From Prosthecobacter vanneervenii (GTDB taxonomy: Bacteria; Verrucomicrobiota; Verrucomicrobiia; Verrucomicrobiales; Verrucomicrobiaceae), in NCBI RefSeq assembly GCF_014203095.1, contig NZ_JACHIG010000009.1, positions 62,001 to 126,000 of the forward strand: a stretch of DNA of 64,000 nucleotides, given 5' to 3'. A program made the position numbers and the translations under genes. Below the pieces are notes generated by a model, which was not told where the DNA came from, did no database searches, and was given only the letters and a program-made list of their open reading frames with translations. Shown here in pieces: positions 42,827 to 51,324 of this stretch (positions are counted from its first letter, which is position 1; each line of letters begins with the position of its first letter).

Positions 42827-44044
42827 ATGGCCCTGCGTCTTGATACCGCCGTCATCCGTGGCGAAATCGACAATACCACCCGCGACAACGTGCGTGGCAG
42901 GCTCTGGCTGGTCGGCCGTGAAGATCCCGTCCTTATCGACCTGAGAGGCAATGCCTGGCGGGATGTGGCCGGCTGCAAAGTCACCTTCATCAACCCCACT
43001 CCCTCTGCCCGCCCTGCTGCGTTGAATCTGCATTCAAAACAGAGGGGCCGGGTCGGCGACATCACCGCCTCTCTCAAAGTGAAGGTTTATTCGGGGCCGG
43101 AAGATCAGGTGAGGAACTGTGAGGAGGAAACCTCGGGACATGCTACTGCCCGATGGCACAACGCGCTCTACTTTGAGTGGTTCTCCGAAGAAAATGGCCG
43201 CGTGTTTATCGAGGGAACGGATTTTGAGGTCAGCATCTCTGCCTGGGTCTGGGAAATGGACGGCCCCCAGGAGAAGGCGCAGAAAACGGCCAACCTCAGT
43301 GCAATGCGCGAATGGCTGGCCGGCATCATCCAACGTCCAGAACTGAAGGAAGAGGCCGAAGATGAGTTCGACGACAGCGAGGAAGCCTGGGAGGACTCTC
43401 TCAAGCAGTCCGACAGGCTCTCGGATGCGCACATGGAGGCGATCGAGAAGTATGGCGAAGACGGTCTCCATGATGACCGAATCGCCTTTGTCATGGGCTG
43501 GGACCACATGCTGAGCGGCGGCCATGACCATGGAGCCGATGACGGAGATGGCGAAGGTGAAGCCTGGAAGGAAAGGCAAGAAGAGTCACCGGAGCTGGAC
43601 GCTCTCGCGAGCGAACTCGACGATGAAGCCTTCTCTGACTTCCTGGACGAGCACGATCACGAAGCCCACCCGCTGCAGGTCATGGCCCAGGATTTCGTCC
43701 ATCGTCTGCTGACCGAGATCGAGGATGAACGCTCCGAAAGCACAGCGGGGGACGAAGACAACACACCGCTCGACCGCTTCATCCACAACTCAATGAACAT
43801 CAGCGGCAAGCTGGCGGGAGTGCTCGGCATGCAAGACTTTGAGGGAACATCCCACACCGGCCACACCCTGGCCATCCTGCGGCGCTGCCTCAATTGGGCC
43901 AATGAAGCCTTCGCGGCCTTGAACGAACTGACGGAAGCCCCCGAATGGAAGGATCGTCAGAATTTGCTCAATGACTTCCGCGCCGATCTCTTCGCCATCC
44001 GTGATGGCATCACAGATCTGCGCAGAAAGCTCCGCTCAGAGTAG
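42827..44044 (+). CDS. uncharacterised protein, copy A of a family found twice in this window
   Basis: 405 residues from the ATG at 42827; in-frame codons further upstream overlap scpB and are rejected. The N-terminal ~150 residues show a beta-rich domain with WRDVAGCKVTFINPTP and NALYFEWFSEENGRVFIE. The same pattern occurs in the product of 51325-52341 (LRDIAGCRVDFHNPLP; NLLFFEWFNHEHQRILI). The centre is very acidic (EEAEDEFDDSEEAWEDS; DELHDH-like repeats with many His). The C-terminal ~120 residues are helical. No signal peptide, so probably cytoplasmic. No known family is recognised. It is divergent from scpB and monocistronic. Confidence 0.75.
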   Translation: MALRLDTAVIRGEIDNTTRDNVRGRLWLVGREDPVLIDLRGNAWRDVAGCKVTFINPTPSARPAALNLHSKQRGRVGDITASLKVKVYSGPEDQVRNCEEETSGHATARWHNALYFEWFSEENGRVFIEGTDFEVSISAWVWEMDGPQEKAQKTANLSAMREWLAGIIQRPELKEEAEDEFDDSEEAWEDSLKQSDRLSDAHMEAIEKYGEDGLHDDRIAFVMGWDHMLSGGHDHGADDGDGEGEAWKERQEESPELDALASELDDEAFSDFLDEHDHEAHPLQVMAQDFVHRLLTEIEDERSESTAGDEDNTPLDRFIHNSMNISGKLAGVLGMQDFEGTSHTGHTLAILRRCLNWANEAFAALNELTEAPEWKDRQNLLNDFRADLFAIRDGITDLRRKLRSE

Positions 44045-44065
44045 GTCGAAAGCAGTTCAGTGAGC

Positions 44066-44479
44066 CTACTTGCGCAGGGATTTCCAGGGCTCTTCCTCGC
44101 TGTGGTCCACCAGACCGGGTTCATCCGCCTTGGCTGGCGATAGAATGGCCAGGAAGACGAGCATTTCCTCACCCACATTCCAGGTCCCGTGGATCTCCCC
44201 CATGGGAATGAAAGCGGTGTCTCCAGGTCCGAGGATCTTTTTCTGCGTGCCCACCCACTGCTCCGCCTTGCCGGAGATGACGTAGATGAGCTCCTCCCGT
44301 GTGGGATGGGAGTGAAAGGGATGGCTGCGACCGGGCTCCATGTTGGCCCGCACCATCATGAGGTGCTCATTGTTCACAATGTCTCCCCGGCAGATCCACT
44401 CTTCGAGCGTCCACGGAGAGAGAAAGTCCACTTTTTCAGCGGCGGTGACAAAACGGCGGTTGGCGATGGCTTCGGACAT
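44066..44479 (-). CDS. cupin domain protein
   Basis: 137 residues. One cupin barrel with both motifs: HPFHSHPTREELIYVISGKA (metal His/His/Glu) and the second-motif region FIPMGEIHGTWNVG (His). Single-domain cupins with this layout are often dioxygenases, isomerases or sugar-binding proteins; substrate not predictable. It overlaps nothing, and is likely transcribed alone or with 44567-44827. Cytoplasmic. Confidence 0.87.
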   Translation of the reverse strand: MSEAIANRRFVTAAEKVDFLSPWTLEEWICRGDIVNNEHLMMVRANMEPGRSHPFHSHPTREELIYVISGKAEQWVGTQKKILGPGDTAFIPMGEIHGTWNVGEEMLVFLAILSPAKADEPGLVDHSEEEPWKSLRK

Positions 44480-44566
44480 GATGGCACGGATGCTAGCCTG
44501 CCGTCATCACCACAGCAAGCCGGGCGATCCACCTGCGGCTATCTGTTTTGCCACTCCCGTTCCCGC

Positions 44567-44827
44567 TCAGTAGGTGAAGAGGTCCTTCACCGTCCACGGG
44601 CGCTCGATTTCCACGCCCTTTTGCTTGAGGAGGAGGTTTAGGGCATCTGCCATGCGCTGCTTCATGTGCTTCGTCAGGCGGCGTCCTTTGCGGGCGCGCT
44701 GCACGGCCTTGTGGGTCATGGGCTCCTGACTGGAGGTCACCAGGTCATGATTTCCCAGCTCATGTTCGGTCATGATCCCGTCCAGAGGCTGCACGCCCAT
44801 GTTGCGCTCGATTTGGTCTTGTCCCAT
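44567..44827 (-). CDS. small basic protein of unknown function
   Basis: 86 residues from the ATG at 44827, preceded by GAGAGGTG, a good ribosome site. The sequence is basic and helical, with HKAVQRARKGRRLTKHMKQR and ADALNLLLKQKGVEIERPW. No family is recognised and no membrane segment is present. The KGRRLTKH stretch could bind nucleic acid. It is divergent from the 2-hydroxyacid dehydrogenase gene. Confidence 0.6.
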   Translation of the reverse strand: MGQDQIERNMGVQPLDGIMTEHELGNHDLVTSSQEPMTHKAVQRARKGRRLTKHMKQRMADALNLLLKQKGVEIERPWTVKDLFTY

Positions 44828-44875
44828 GATCACCTCTCATTCCGCAAACCGTCATCTGCAATCTGAAATCCAGCC

Positions 44876-45838
44876 ATGCGCATTCTCCTCACCACCACCA
44901 GCTATCAGGACACCCCCGGCGACCACCACGCGCTGCTTGCCGCTCAGGGCTACGAAGTGCACCGCGAGCGCGGCCCCCTGCCGGAAAGCCGGATGCTGGA
45001 GCTGGCAGGCGAATTTGACGCCTTCCTCTGCGGCGATGATGAGATCACCCGCGCCGTGCTGGAGAAGTCCCTGCCCCGCCTGCGCGTCATCTCCAAATAC
45101 GGCATCGGCCTGGACAAAATCGATGTGGCTGCCTGCACAGAGAAGAAGATGCCCGTGCTCTTCACCCCCGGCGTGAACCACACCACCGTGGCGGAGCACA
45201 CCTTCTGCCTGCTGCTGGCCCTGGTGCGTAATCTGGTCGATTCCGCCAACTCCGTGCGCAATGGCCAGTGGAAGCGTGTCACCGGCCATGAAATCTGGAA
45301 CAAGAGCATCGGCATCGTCGGCCTGGGCCGCATCGGCCAGGAAGTGGCCAAACGTGCCGCCGCCTTTGGCATGAACATCCACGCCATGGACCTGCCACAA
45401 TACTGGCCCAAGGCCTTTGCAGACATCCACGGCATCACCCAGCACGAGGAGATCGAGACCATGCTGCCTCACATCGATGTTCTCAGCCTGCATGCCAACC
45501 TGAGCGAAAGCACCCGCAACCTCATCAATGCCGAGCGTCTCAAGCTCGCCAAGCCCGAGCTGCTTGTCGTGAACACCTCGCGCGCCGAACTCGTCCACAT
45601 GCCTGACATGATCGCCGCTCTGGATGCAGGCAAGGTGGGCGGCTACGCCACCGATGTGCTCGACGTGGAGCCGCCGCCCGCCGACCACCCGCTGCTCAAG
45701 CACCCGAAGGCCCTCATCACCCCGCACATCGGCTCACGCACTTATGAAAGCGTGCCCCGCCAGGCCATGCGCGCCACGCTGAACCTGGTGAACTACCTCA
45801 AGGGCGAGAAAGACGTGATCCAGGCGAACAAGTGGTGA
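44876..45838 (+). CDS. D-isomer-specific 2-hydroxyacid dehydrogenase (SerA-like)
   Basis: 320 residues, the length of a single-domain-pair enzyme without ACT domain. The Rossmann motif is GLGRIGQEVAKR, with catalytic Arg in VNTSRAELV, Glu in DVLDVEPPPADHPL and His in TPHIGSRT. These give NAD-dependent oxidation of a 2-hydroxyacid such as 3-phosphoglycerate or glycerate. The substrate is unclear. No neighbour pathway gene is obvious. Cytoplasmic. Confidence 0.92.
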   Translation: MRILLTTTSYQDTPGDHHALLAAQGYEVHRERGPLPESRMLELAGEFDAFLCGDDEITRAVLEKSLPRLRVISKYGIGLDKIDVAACTEKKMPVLFTPGVNHTTVAEHTFCLLLALVRNLVDSANSVRNGQWKRVTGHEIWNKSIGIVGLGRIGQEVAKRAAAFGMNIHAMDLPQYWPKAFADIHGITQHEEIETMLPHIDVLSLHANLSESTRNLINAERLKLAKPELLVVNTSRAELVHMPDMIAALDAGKVGGYATDVLDVEPPPADHPLLKHPKALITPHIGSRTYESVPRQAMRATLNLVNYLKGEKDVIQANKW

Positions 45839-45858
45839 GCCCCACCCCCAGAGCCCTC

Positions 45859-46554
45859 TCACATCATCCCGTGCTCCCTAAAGCTGAAATAGGGCACCGT
45901 GCGGGATGCTGAGGGCGCGCCAATGATCAGGTGGTCCTGCAGGATGAGGCCGGTGAGTTCTGAAGCCTCCTTCAAGCGGCGGGTGATGCTGCAATCAGCC
46001 TTGCTTGGTGTGGGATCACCGGAGGGATGATTGTGCACGAGGATGTAGCTAAGGGCGTTGTGGATAAGCACCTTCCGCAGCAGATCGCGAGGCTGAGCCA
46101 CGCACTCATTCAGACTGCCCCGAAACACCTCCTCACTGCGCACCACGGCCAGCTTGCTATTGAGCAGGATGATGCGGACAGACTCGTGGCCTAGAGACTG
46201 CATCTCAGGGCCGATGTAATCGTAAATGCGCTGCGGGCTGTCGAGAATGGTCTCCAAGTGGGATGGCACCTGCGCAGCGCGGCGGCCCAGCTCAAAGGCG
46301 GCGGCCAGCTTGGCGGTCTTGGCAGGCCCCAAGGCCTTGATCTTGCTGAGCACAGCAGGTTCCAGGCGGGAGAGATCGCGGAGGGACTTGTAGTCCCGCA
46401 GAAGACGCTGGCCAATCTGCAGCGCATTCTCCCCCTGAGTGCCGGTGTTGATGAAAAGTGCTAGCAGCTCGGCGTCTGACAATGCCTGGGGACCGAGGCG
46501 GAGCAGCCGCTCACGCGGGCGGTCGTTTTCCGGCATGTCGTGGATGCGGCTCAT
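45859..46554 (-). CDS. radC: RadC family JAB/MPN domain protein
   Basis: 231 residues. An N-terminal helix-hairpin-helix region (LGPQALSDAELLALFINTG, LSKIKALGPAKTAKLAAAFE) precedes the JAMM metalloprotease-like domain with HNHPSGDPTPSKAD, the complete HxH-x7-SxxD motif. Despite the name its role in DNA repair is doubtful; it is a genome staple. It lies downstream of the polyprenyl synthase gene, 37 bases apart, on the same strand. Confidence 0.94.
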   Translation of the reverse strand: MSRIHDMPENDRPRERLLRLGPQALSDAELLALFINTGTQGENALQIGQRLLRDYKSLRDLSRLEPAVLSKIKALGPAKTAKLAAAFELGRRAAQVPSHLETILDSPQRIYDYIGPEMQSLGHESVRIILLNSKLAVVRSEEVFRGSLNECVAQPRDLLRKVLIHNALSYILVHNHPSGDPTPSKADCSITRRLKEASELTGLILQDHLIIGAPSASRTVPYFSFREHGMM

Positions 46555-46591
46555 GAACTGGAACGCAAATCACACGATTCTAAACGGCCTC

Positions 46592-47602
46592 TCAGCGGAT
46601 AGCACGGCACTGATCCAGCAAGTTGTGGAGATAGCCGACGATGTCTTCGAGCGCCTGCTTGTGCGGAGAGGCTCCCAGGCAGCCGAGATCGGCGCGGGCT
46701 TCGAGCAGCATGTTTTGGGCAAACTTCACCGCACGCTCCACCGCTCCCTCATAGTCAGCGATCCCAGCGAGGATCGTGGTGTCCATGGGTTCTCCCTTGA
46801 GCAGCATGCGGTTTAGCTTCTGCTTCTGCGCCTCCGTGGCACCTTCCAGCAGGTAGAGAATCGGCAGAGTGAGCTTCCCACGGGCCAGATCAGTCCGCAG
46901 CGTTTTGCCCACGGTCTTTTCATCTCCGACGATGTCGAGGCAGTCGTCATAGATCTGGTAGGCAGTGCCAAGCTTGAGGCCGTAGCCACGCAGCGCCACC
47001 TGCACGGATTCGGGCTGATGATTGAGACGCGCCCCTAGCTCGCTGGCGGCAGCAAACAGTGCGGCGGTCTTCATCTCGATCATCTTGAGATAGTCCGTGA
47101 CCGAGAGATTGAAATCGAAACGGCGCTGAGTCTGCAGGATCTCCCCAGTGCAGACATCGCGCGAGGCACGGGCAATGGTGCGACAGACGTGGGTGTCGTC
47201 AAATTCTGTGGCAAGCTCCAGCGCATAGGCAAAGAGGCTGTCTCCCAGCAGCACGCTCAGGCTGCTGCCCCATTTGGCCACAGCAGTAGGCTGGGCGCGA
47301 CGGATGTCCGCACCGTCCATGATGTCGTCATGCACGAGGGAGGCGATGTGGACGAGTTCCAGAATGACGGAGAGGCGGGTATGCCCCTCATGCGTGCCAC
47401 CGGTGGCACCACCGGAAAGCACTGCCAGAGCTGGACGAATGCGTTTGCCTGACGTTTTGCAGACATAGCTCACATAACCTTCGACCCCAGGGTCAAAGGC
47501 GCGGGCCTGTTCGAGGATGGACGCTTCCACACGTTCCAAGTCCGCCCGCACGAGATGAAACGGGAAGACGGGATTGCTGGCGCTGATGACGGGGGCTGAC
47601 AT
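46592..47602 (-). CDS. polyprenyl (trans-isoprenyl) diphosphate synthase
   Basis: 336 residues. The two aspartate-rich motifs are HDDIMD (92-96) and YDDCLDIVGD (~217), with GKRIRPAL and KGKLTLPIL-like ARGKLTLPILYLL. Length and the lack of small residues ahead of the first motif favour a long-chain (C35-C45) synthase for quinones or undecaprenyl-like lipids rather than FPP; this is inference. It uses the isopentenyl diphosphate made through Dxs. Cytoplasmic. Confidence 0.9.
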   Translation of the reverse strand: MSAPVISASNPVFPFHLVRADLERVEASILEQARAFDPGVEGYVSYVCKTSGKRIRPALAVLSGGATGGTHEGHTRLSVILELVHIASLVHDDIMDGADIRRAQPTAVAKWGSSLSVLLGDSLFAYALELATEFDDTHVCRTIARASRDVCTGEILQTQRRFDFNLSVTDYLKMIEMKTAALFAAASELGARLNHQPESVQVALRGYGLKLGTAYQIYDDCLDIVGDEKTVGKTLRTDLARGKLTLPILYLLEGATEAQKQKLNRMLLKGEPMDTTILAGIADYEGAVERAVKFAQNMLLEARADLGCLGASPHKQALEDIVGYLHNLLDQCRAIR

Positions 47603-47706
47603 GGAAAACTACCCCATTCCATCCACCACGGCGGGGGCTTCGTCAAATGCCGTGCTAGTGCCTCGCAAAGGTGAACTTTCAAAAGAATTGAAAGCTGCAC
47701 TGCCAG

Positions 47707-48324
47707 TCACCTGGAGCGGACAGCCAGCAGCCCTTTGACAATAGCGTCCGCAAGCTTCTGCCGGTGAGCCGGATCTGCGCAGCGTAGGGCCTCCTTTTTA
47801 TTGCTGATATAGCCGCACTCCACCAGCACGGCTGGCATCTTCGTTTCCCGCAGGACCTTGAAATCGCCGTAGAGGACTCCCCGCGAGCCTACAGCCACCC
47901 GCGCCTTGAAAGACCGGCTGATGGCCGAAGCGATCACCTTGCCAAGAGCGCTTCGATAATACACCTCCGTTCCCGAGATACCAGACCTGCGGGAACTGTT
48001 GAAGTGAATGCTGACAAAAATAGACGCAGGCACCCGATTGGCCATACGCGCTCGCTGCTCCAGTTCCACAAAGGAGTCTGAGCGCCGGGTCATCGTGGTT
48101 TTTAGGCCGCTCGATTTCAGCCCACTTTCCACTCGCCTGGCCACATCCAGACAGAGCTTTTTCTCGATCAGATGATTCTTCACCGAGCCACCGTCCTTCC
48201 CCCCGTGCCCGGCATCAATCACCACCGTGGAAAAACGAACAGAGGCCGCCTGCAAGCAGCCCGCCGCAGCCCACACGATCAACGCTAGGCACCATGCCGC
48301 GATACCTGAGAGACCTGGCCTCAC
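47707..48324 (-). CDS. N-acetylmuramoyl-L-alanine amidase (Amidase_3)
   Basis: 205 residues from a GTG at 48324. A signal peptide with a lipobox-like WAAAGC precedes the catalytic domain. Zinc ligands and catalytic Glu are in VIDAGHGGKDGG (His40), LIEKKLCLDVARR, FVSIHFNSSRRSG and VLVECGYISNKKEAL. It cuts the stem peptide from peptidoglycan during cell separation. Six bases behind the LysM lipoprotein gene, so the two are likely made together as wall-remodelling partners. Confidence 0.93.
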   Translation of the reverse strand: MRPGLSGIAAWCLALIVWAAAGCLQAASVRFSTVVIDAGHGGKDGGSVKNHLIEKKLCLDVARRVESGLKSSGLKTTMTRRSDSFVELEQRARMANRVPASIFVSIHFNSSRRSGISGTEVYYRSALGKVIASAISRSFKARVAVGSRGVLYGDFKVLRETKMPAVLVECGYISNKKEALRCADPAHRQKLADAIVKGLLAVRSR

Positions 48325-48330
48325 AGGATG

Positions 48331-48816
48331 CTAGGGGATTTTGAGCGTTTTGCCGGCACGTATCCTGTCAGAGGACAAGCCGTTGGCGGCCTTGAGCTTG
48401 GCCACTGTCGTGCCATGCTTGCGAGCGATAGCGCCCAGGTTGTCCCCGCTTTTGATGGTATAGGCGCCGCCTTTGTGAGCACTACCTTTGCTGGAGCTTT
48501 TGCCGCTGGATTTGGACGTTTTCTTCTTGGAGGAATTTCGAGACGAGCTCCCGTGAGAGGAACGCCAGGAGGAGTAGTCCATGCCTGGAGACTGGCCGCC
48601 CTCGGCCGCCCAGTCGCTTTTGTAGTCGCCGTTGTCAGCAAAGGGATAGTCCGCATGGGACATGCTATGCGCCGGCGTGCTGGGGGAACCGTGCAGATTG
48701 ATGACCGGCAGATCCTTGGGCAGCCCCTTGATGTGAGAGGAATTTTCACACGCAGCCAGCAGCAGCAGCTGAGCCACCAGGGTGGTTCTGATGAAAAATG
48801 ACGTGCTATGATTCAT
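48331..48816 (-). CDS. LysM domain lipoprotein
   Basis: 161 residues from the ATG at 48816; an ATG at 48834 with a GGCGAG site is the alternative. The leader MNHSTSFFIRTTLVAQLLLL ends in the lipobox LLAAC. After an Ala/Ser/Lys-rich linker (SSSRNSSKKKTSKSSGKSS) the last ~45 residues form one LysM repeat (YTIKSGDNLGAIARKHGTTV, KLKAANGLSSDRIRAGKTLK), which binds peptidoglycan. It resembles activator or scaffold LysM proteins paired with amidases, and the amidase gene follows directly. Confidence 0.88.
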   Translation of the reverse strand: MNHSTSFFIRTTLVAQLLLLAACENSSHIKGLPKDLPVINLHGSPSTPAHSMSHADYPFADNGDYKSDWAAEGGQSPGMDYSSWRSSHGSSSRNSSKKKTSKSSGKSSSKGSAHKGGAYTIKSGDNLGAIARKHGTTVAKLKAANGLSSDRIRAGKTLKIP

Positions 48817-48856
48817 GCATGAGAGGTGCGGCATTCTCGCCTGTTTCAGTCATGAA

Positions 48857-49264
48857 TCAATTCACCGGATGAAAATGACTGATGGTCTCTTTCACCCTCT
48901 GGATGCCGTTTTTGTCCATCGCCATGACGACACTCCTCTCATGGTAATACTTGACCCCGCTGGCGGGCAGGCTGTAGCGCCATTTGGTGACTTCTGCCCC
49001 AGGGCTGTTTCCTTCCATGGGCACTCTCAGGAGATTAAAGACAGCCCTGCCATCCATGCCCGGCCGCACCATCTTAAAATTCCGCTCGGAAAATCCCATG
49101 GCATAACGCGTGCCCGTGGAGCCATAATGCATCACTGAGTTCAGGGACTCGGAGATCGGGTAGCCGTAATTGACAGTGCTGTACGCCATCATCAGCGCCG
49201 GAACGACGACAATGACCGCCGGGGTGAAAAAGTACCAGTTCTTTTTGAAGAATGCAGAATTCAT
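48857..49264 (-). CDS. small membrane-anchored protein of unknown function
   Basis: 135 residues from the ATG at 49264; the open frame continues to 49408 but that part overlaps the pseudopilin gene. One N-terminal membrane helix (WYFFTPAVIVVVPALMMAY) and an exported C-terminal domain with NSVMHYGSTGTRYAMGF and RNFKMVRPGMDGRAVFN. The latter recalls BamE/SmpA-like small domains (GMTxxxVxxLLG), but this is a weak resemblance. It lies between the pseudopilin and LysM genes on the same strand. Confidence 0.65.
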   Translation of the reverse strand: MNSAFFKKNWYFFTPAVIVVVPALMMAYSTVNYGYPISESLNSVMHYGSTGTRYAMGFSERNFKMVRPGMDGRAVFNLLRVPMEGNSPGAEVTKWRYSLPASGVKYYHERSVVMAMDKNGIQRVKETISHFHPVN

Positions 49265-49373
49265 GAAGGGCGCATGCTGGTAGCAAGCCGGGGTGCAGGC
49301 AAGGCAAATCACGCTGCCTATCGTGCGCCAGCCTGCATCAGTTCCGAGCCCTCCCTCCCGCACAAAAAGTCGG

Positions 49374-49808
49374 TTACAACTGCTGGTTGCCGCTGCCGCC
49401 GCCACCACTGCCCGCGTCAGTAGGCGAATACATCAACTGACCATCCTTGACACGAAGGTATTTGGAGGCCCCCACCATGTCTTCTTCGCTCAATCCGGGC
49501 ACCACAAAAACTCGGCCACGCATGGCGCCATTTACGGACATGCCGCCACGCACAATCGAGCGCACGGTATCAATCACGCTTTCATCCTGCACAAAGTTCA
49601 CACCCGCCGCTTGGGCAACCGCACAAGTGGAGCAAAGTTCCTGCGCATTACGACGATCACGGGCGGCATACACCGCATCATTTTGATTCAGCATTGGCAC
49701 CACAATGCCGACCATCACACCTATGATGGCCACAACCATGAGGACTTCAGACAGGCTGAACGCAGAGCGCGTTCTGCGGAGCGAGGAAGTTTGTGAGGCA
49801 AATTTCAT
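49374..49808 (-). CDS. type IV pilin-like / type II secretion pseudopilin
   Basis: 144 residues from the ATG at 49808. The prepilin signal is SAFSLSEVLMVVAIIGVMVG: a basic leader (LRRTRSA), cleavage after Ala16, Phe17 at +1 and Glu21 at +5, then the hydrophobic helix. The +1/-1 pair is A-F rather than G-F. The mature part is short, with two Cys (QELCSTCAVAQAAG) and a Gly-rich end. Such isolated prepilin genes are abundant in Verrucomicrobiota. No secretion-system genes are beside it. Confidence 0.87.
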   Translation of the reverse strand: MKFASQTSSLRRTRSAFSLSEVLMVVAIIGVMVGIVVPMLNQNDAVYAARDRRNAQELCSTCAVAQAAGVNFVQDESVIDTVRSIVRGGMSVNGAMRGRVFVVPGLSEEDMVGASKYLRVKDGQLMYSPTDAGSGGGGSGNQQL

Positions 49809-49955
49809 AATTGTTTCTGCGAATAATAATAAATTATGATAATTATTGCCGGAAAGCAACCAGAAATTATCGAAATCACGCGAAATATGCGTATTAGAGT
49901 CTCAAATGTGAGAAAGGCGCAAGACCTTACACTCCACTGAATTCCATCTCACAAA

Positions 49956-50693
49956 TCACTGTAGCTTGCCGATCCAAGCCAGAAACTCTCGGTTGCCGTC
50001 GGTCCCTTGAATGGTCGACTCAGTCATTCCCCGCCACTCAAGATGCGGCTGGGACCGCACAAAATCCTCGATCCGCGCACAGGCTTTGGCGTGGAGTTCC
50101 GGCTCTCGCACAATGCCTCCCGCACCAATTTCCTCCCGGCTCAGCTCAAACTGCGGCTTGATCAGCACCACAGCATGCCCACCAGGACGCAGCACTTGAA
50201 GAACTGCAGGAAGCACCAGCGTGAGGGAGATGAAGGACAAGTCTGCGACCAAAATGTCCACGTCCTGCCCCACATCCTCGGGTCGCATGTGCCGGAGGTT
50301 GAACTGCTCCCGTGAGACCACCCTGGGATCACTGCGCAGCTTCCACGCGAGCTGGTTGGTGCCGACATCATAGGCGAACACCTTCACCGCACCACGCTGC
50401 AGAAGGCAGTCTGTGAAACCTCCTGTGGAGGCACCCACATCGAGGGAGGTCATGCCGGCGACATCAATGCCAAAGTGCTGCAACGCGCCCTCCAGTTTCA
50501 ACCCGCCTCGGCTGACAAACTTGGGGCGTTCCCGCACGACGATCTGTTCATGATCCTTAACCAGCCATCCCGGCTGCGTGATACGCTTTCCCATGACACT
50601 GACCTCTCCGGCCATGATGAGGCGCTTCGCCTGTTCGCGAGATGGCACGATGCCCAGTTTGAGCAGGGCCAGATCGAGTCGTTCACGTGGCAT
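49956..50693 (-). CDS. tlyA: TlyA family rRNA 2'-O-methyltransferase
   Basis: 245 residues. An S4 RNA-binding domain comes first (ERLDLALLKLGIVPSREQAK, RLIMAGEVSVMGKRIT) and then a FtsJ-like methyltransferase: SLDVGASTGGFTDCLLQRGA (SAM site), VADLSFISLTLVLP and VLIKPQFELSREEIGAGGIV. TlyA methylates 16S and/or 23S rRNA; older annotation as haemolysin is misleading. It is 11 bases downstream of the 50705-51277 gene, same strand. Confidence 0.93.
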   Translation of the reverse strand: MPRERLDLALLKLGIVPSREQAKRLIMAGEVSVMGKRITQPGWLVKDHEQIVVRERPKFVSRGGLKLEGALQHFGIDVAGMTSLDVGASTGGFTDCLLQRGAVKVFAYDVGTNQLAWKLRSDPRVVSREQFNLRHMRPEDVGQDVDILVADLSFISLTLVLPAVLQVLRPGGHAVVLIKPQFELSREEIGAGGIVREPELHAKACARIEDFVRSQPHLEWRGMTESTIQGTDGNREFLAWIGKLQ

Positions 50694-50704
50694 CTGAGGG
50701 ATCG

Positions 50705-51277
50705 TTACTTGCGGACTGGCAGAATCAGCTCGTCTCCGGCTTCAATCCGCACCCCGGGGATGACAATGGTGTTGTCAATATCCACCACGGCCTCCGCAGC
50801 CTCGATCGTCTCACCCACGCTGACGCGACCAACGAGACCGTTGCCCCGGCGCACATCAAATTTCATTCCCGGAGTGAGTTGCTTGTCCTTGCCGACATTG
50901 ATCACGGCAAAGCCCTGGTCGGTGTGAGATTCCACCACTTTGGCAAAGGCTGGCATTCCGAGAATCTGCTTTTGCAGATCTGTCAGCGGCGCTGCGGCAG
51001 GAGGAGGGGACGGAAGAGGAGCTGGAGTGCCCGGCATCAGGCTGCTGCCTGCGAGCGGTGGCACAGTAGAAGGAGGAGGCGCGACAGGTGGCGGCGGCAG
51101 TTCAGCTACAGTCACTGGTTTTGCTGGCATGGCAGCTTCGTGGGCAGCCTGCTGCTTGCGCACCAGTTCCAGCTCCTTGCGCGCTCCCTTGGCTTCTTCC
51201 TGGGCCTCCCAGGCCAGATAGCCGGTGATGGCGAGAAGAATTATGGTAAGAGCTAGAGCATAGTGTGAAAGACGCAT
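50705..51277 (-). CDS. membrane-anchored protein with coiled coil, Pro-rich linker and C-terminal beta domain
   Basis: 190 residues from the ATG at 51277. An N-terminal membrane helix (YALALTIILLAITGYLAW) leads to a short coiled coil (EEAKGARKELELVRKQQAAH), a Pro/Ala-rich linker and a C-terminal domain KDKQLTPGMKFDVRRGNGLV, VGRVSVGETIEAAEAVVDID and IEAGDELI. The last part resembles the small barrel found in FlgT-like and other envelope proteins (GLxxGxxFxVxR...GD). The function is unknown. It follows the copy B gene 47 bases upstream. Confidence 0.65.
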   Translation of the reverse strand: MRLSHYALALTIILLAITGYLAWEAQEEAKGARKELELVRKQQAAHEAAMPAKPVTVAELPPPPVAPPPSTVPPLAGSSLMPGTPAPLPSPPPAAAPLTDLQKQILGMPAFAKVVESHTDQGFAVINVGKDKQLTPGMKFDVRRGNGLVGRVSVGETIEAAEAVVDIDNTIVIPGVRIEAGDELILPVRK

Positions 51278-51324
51278 GCCGCATGCTAGACGCAAGCTCC
51301 CAAAGGATCAACCCCGCGTCGTCT

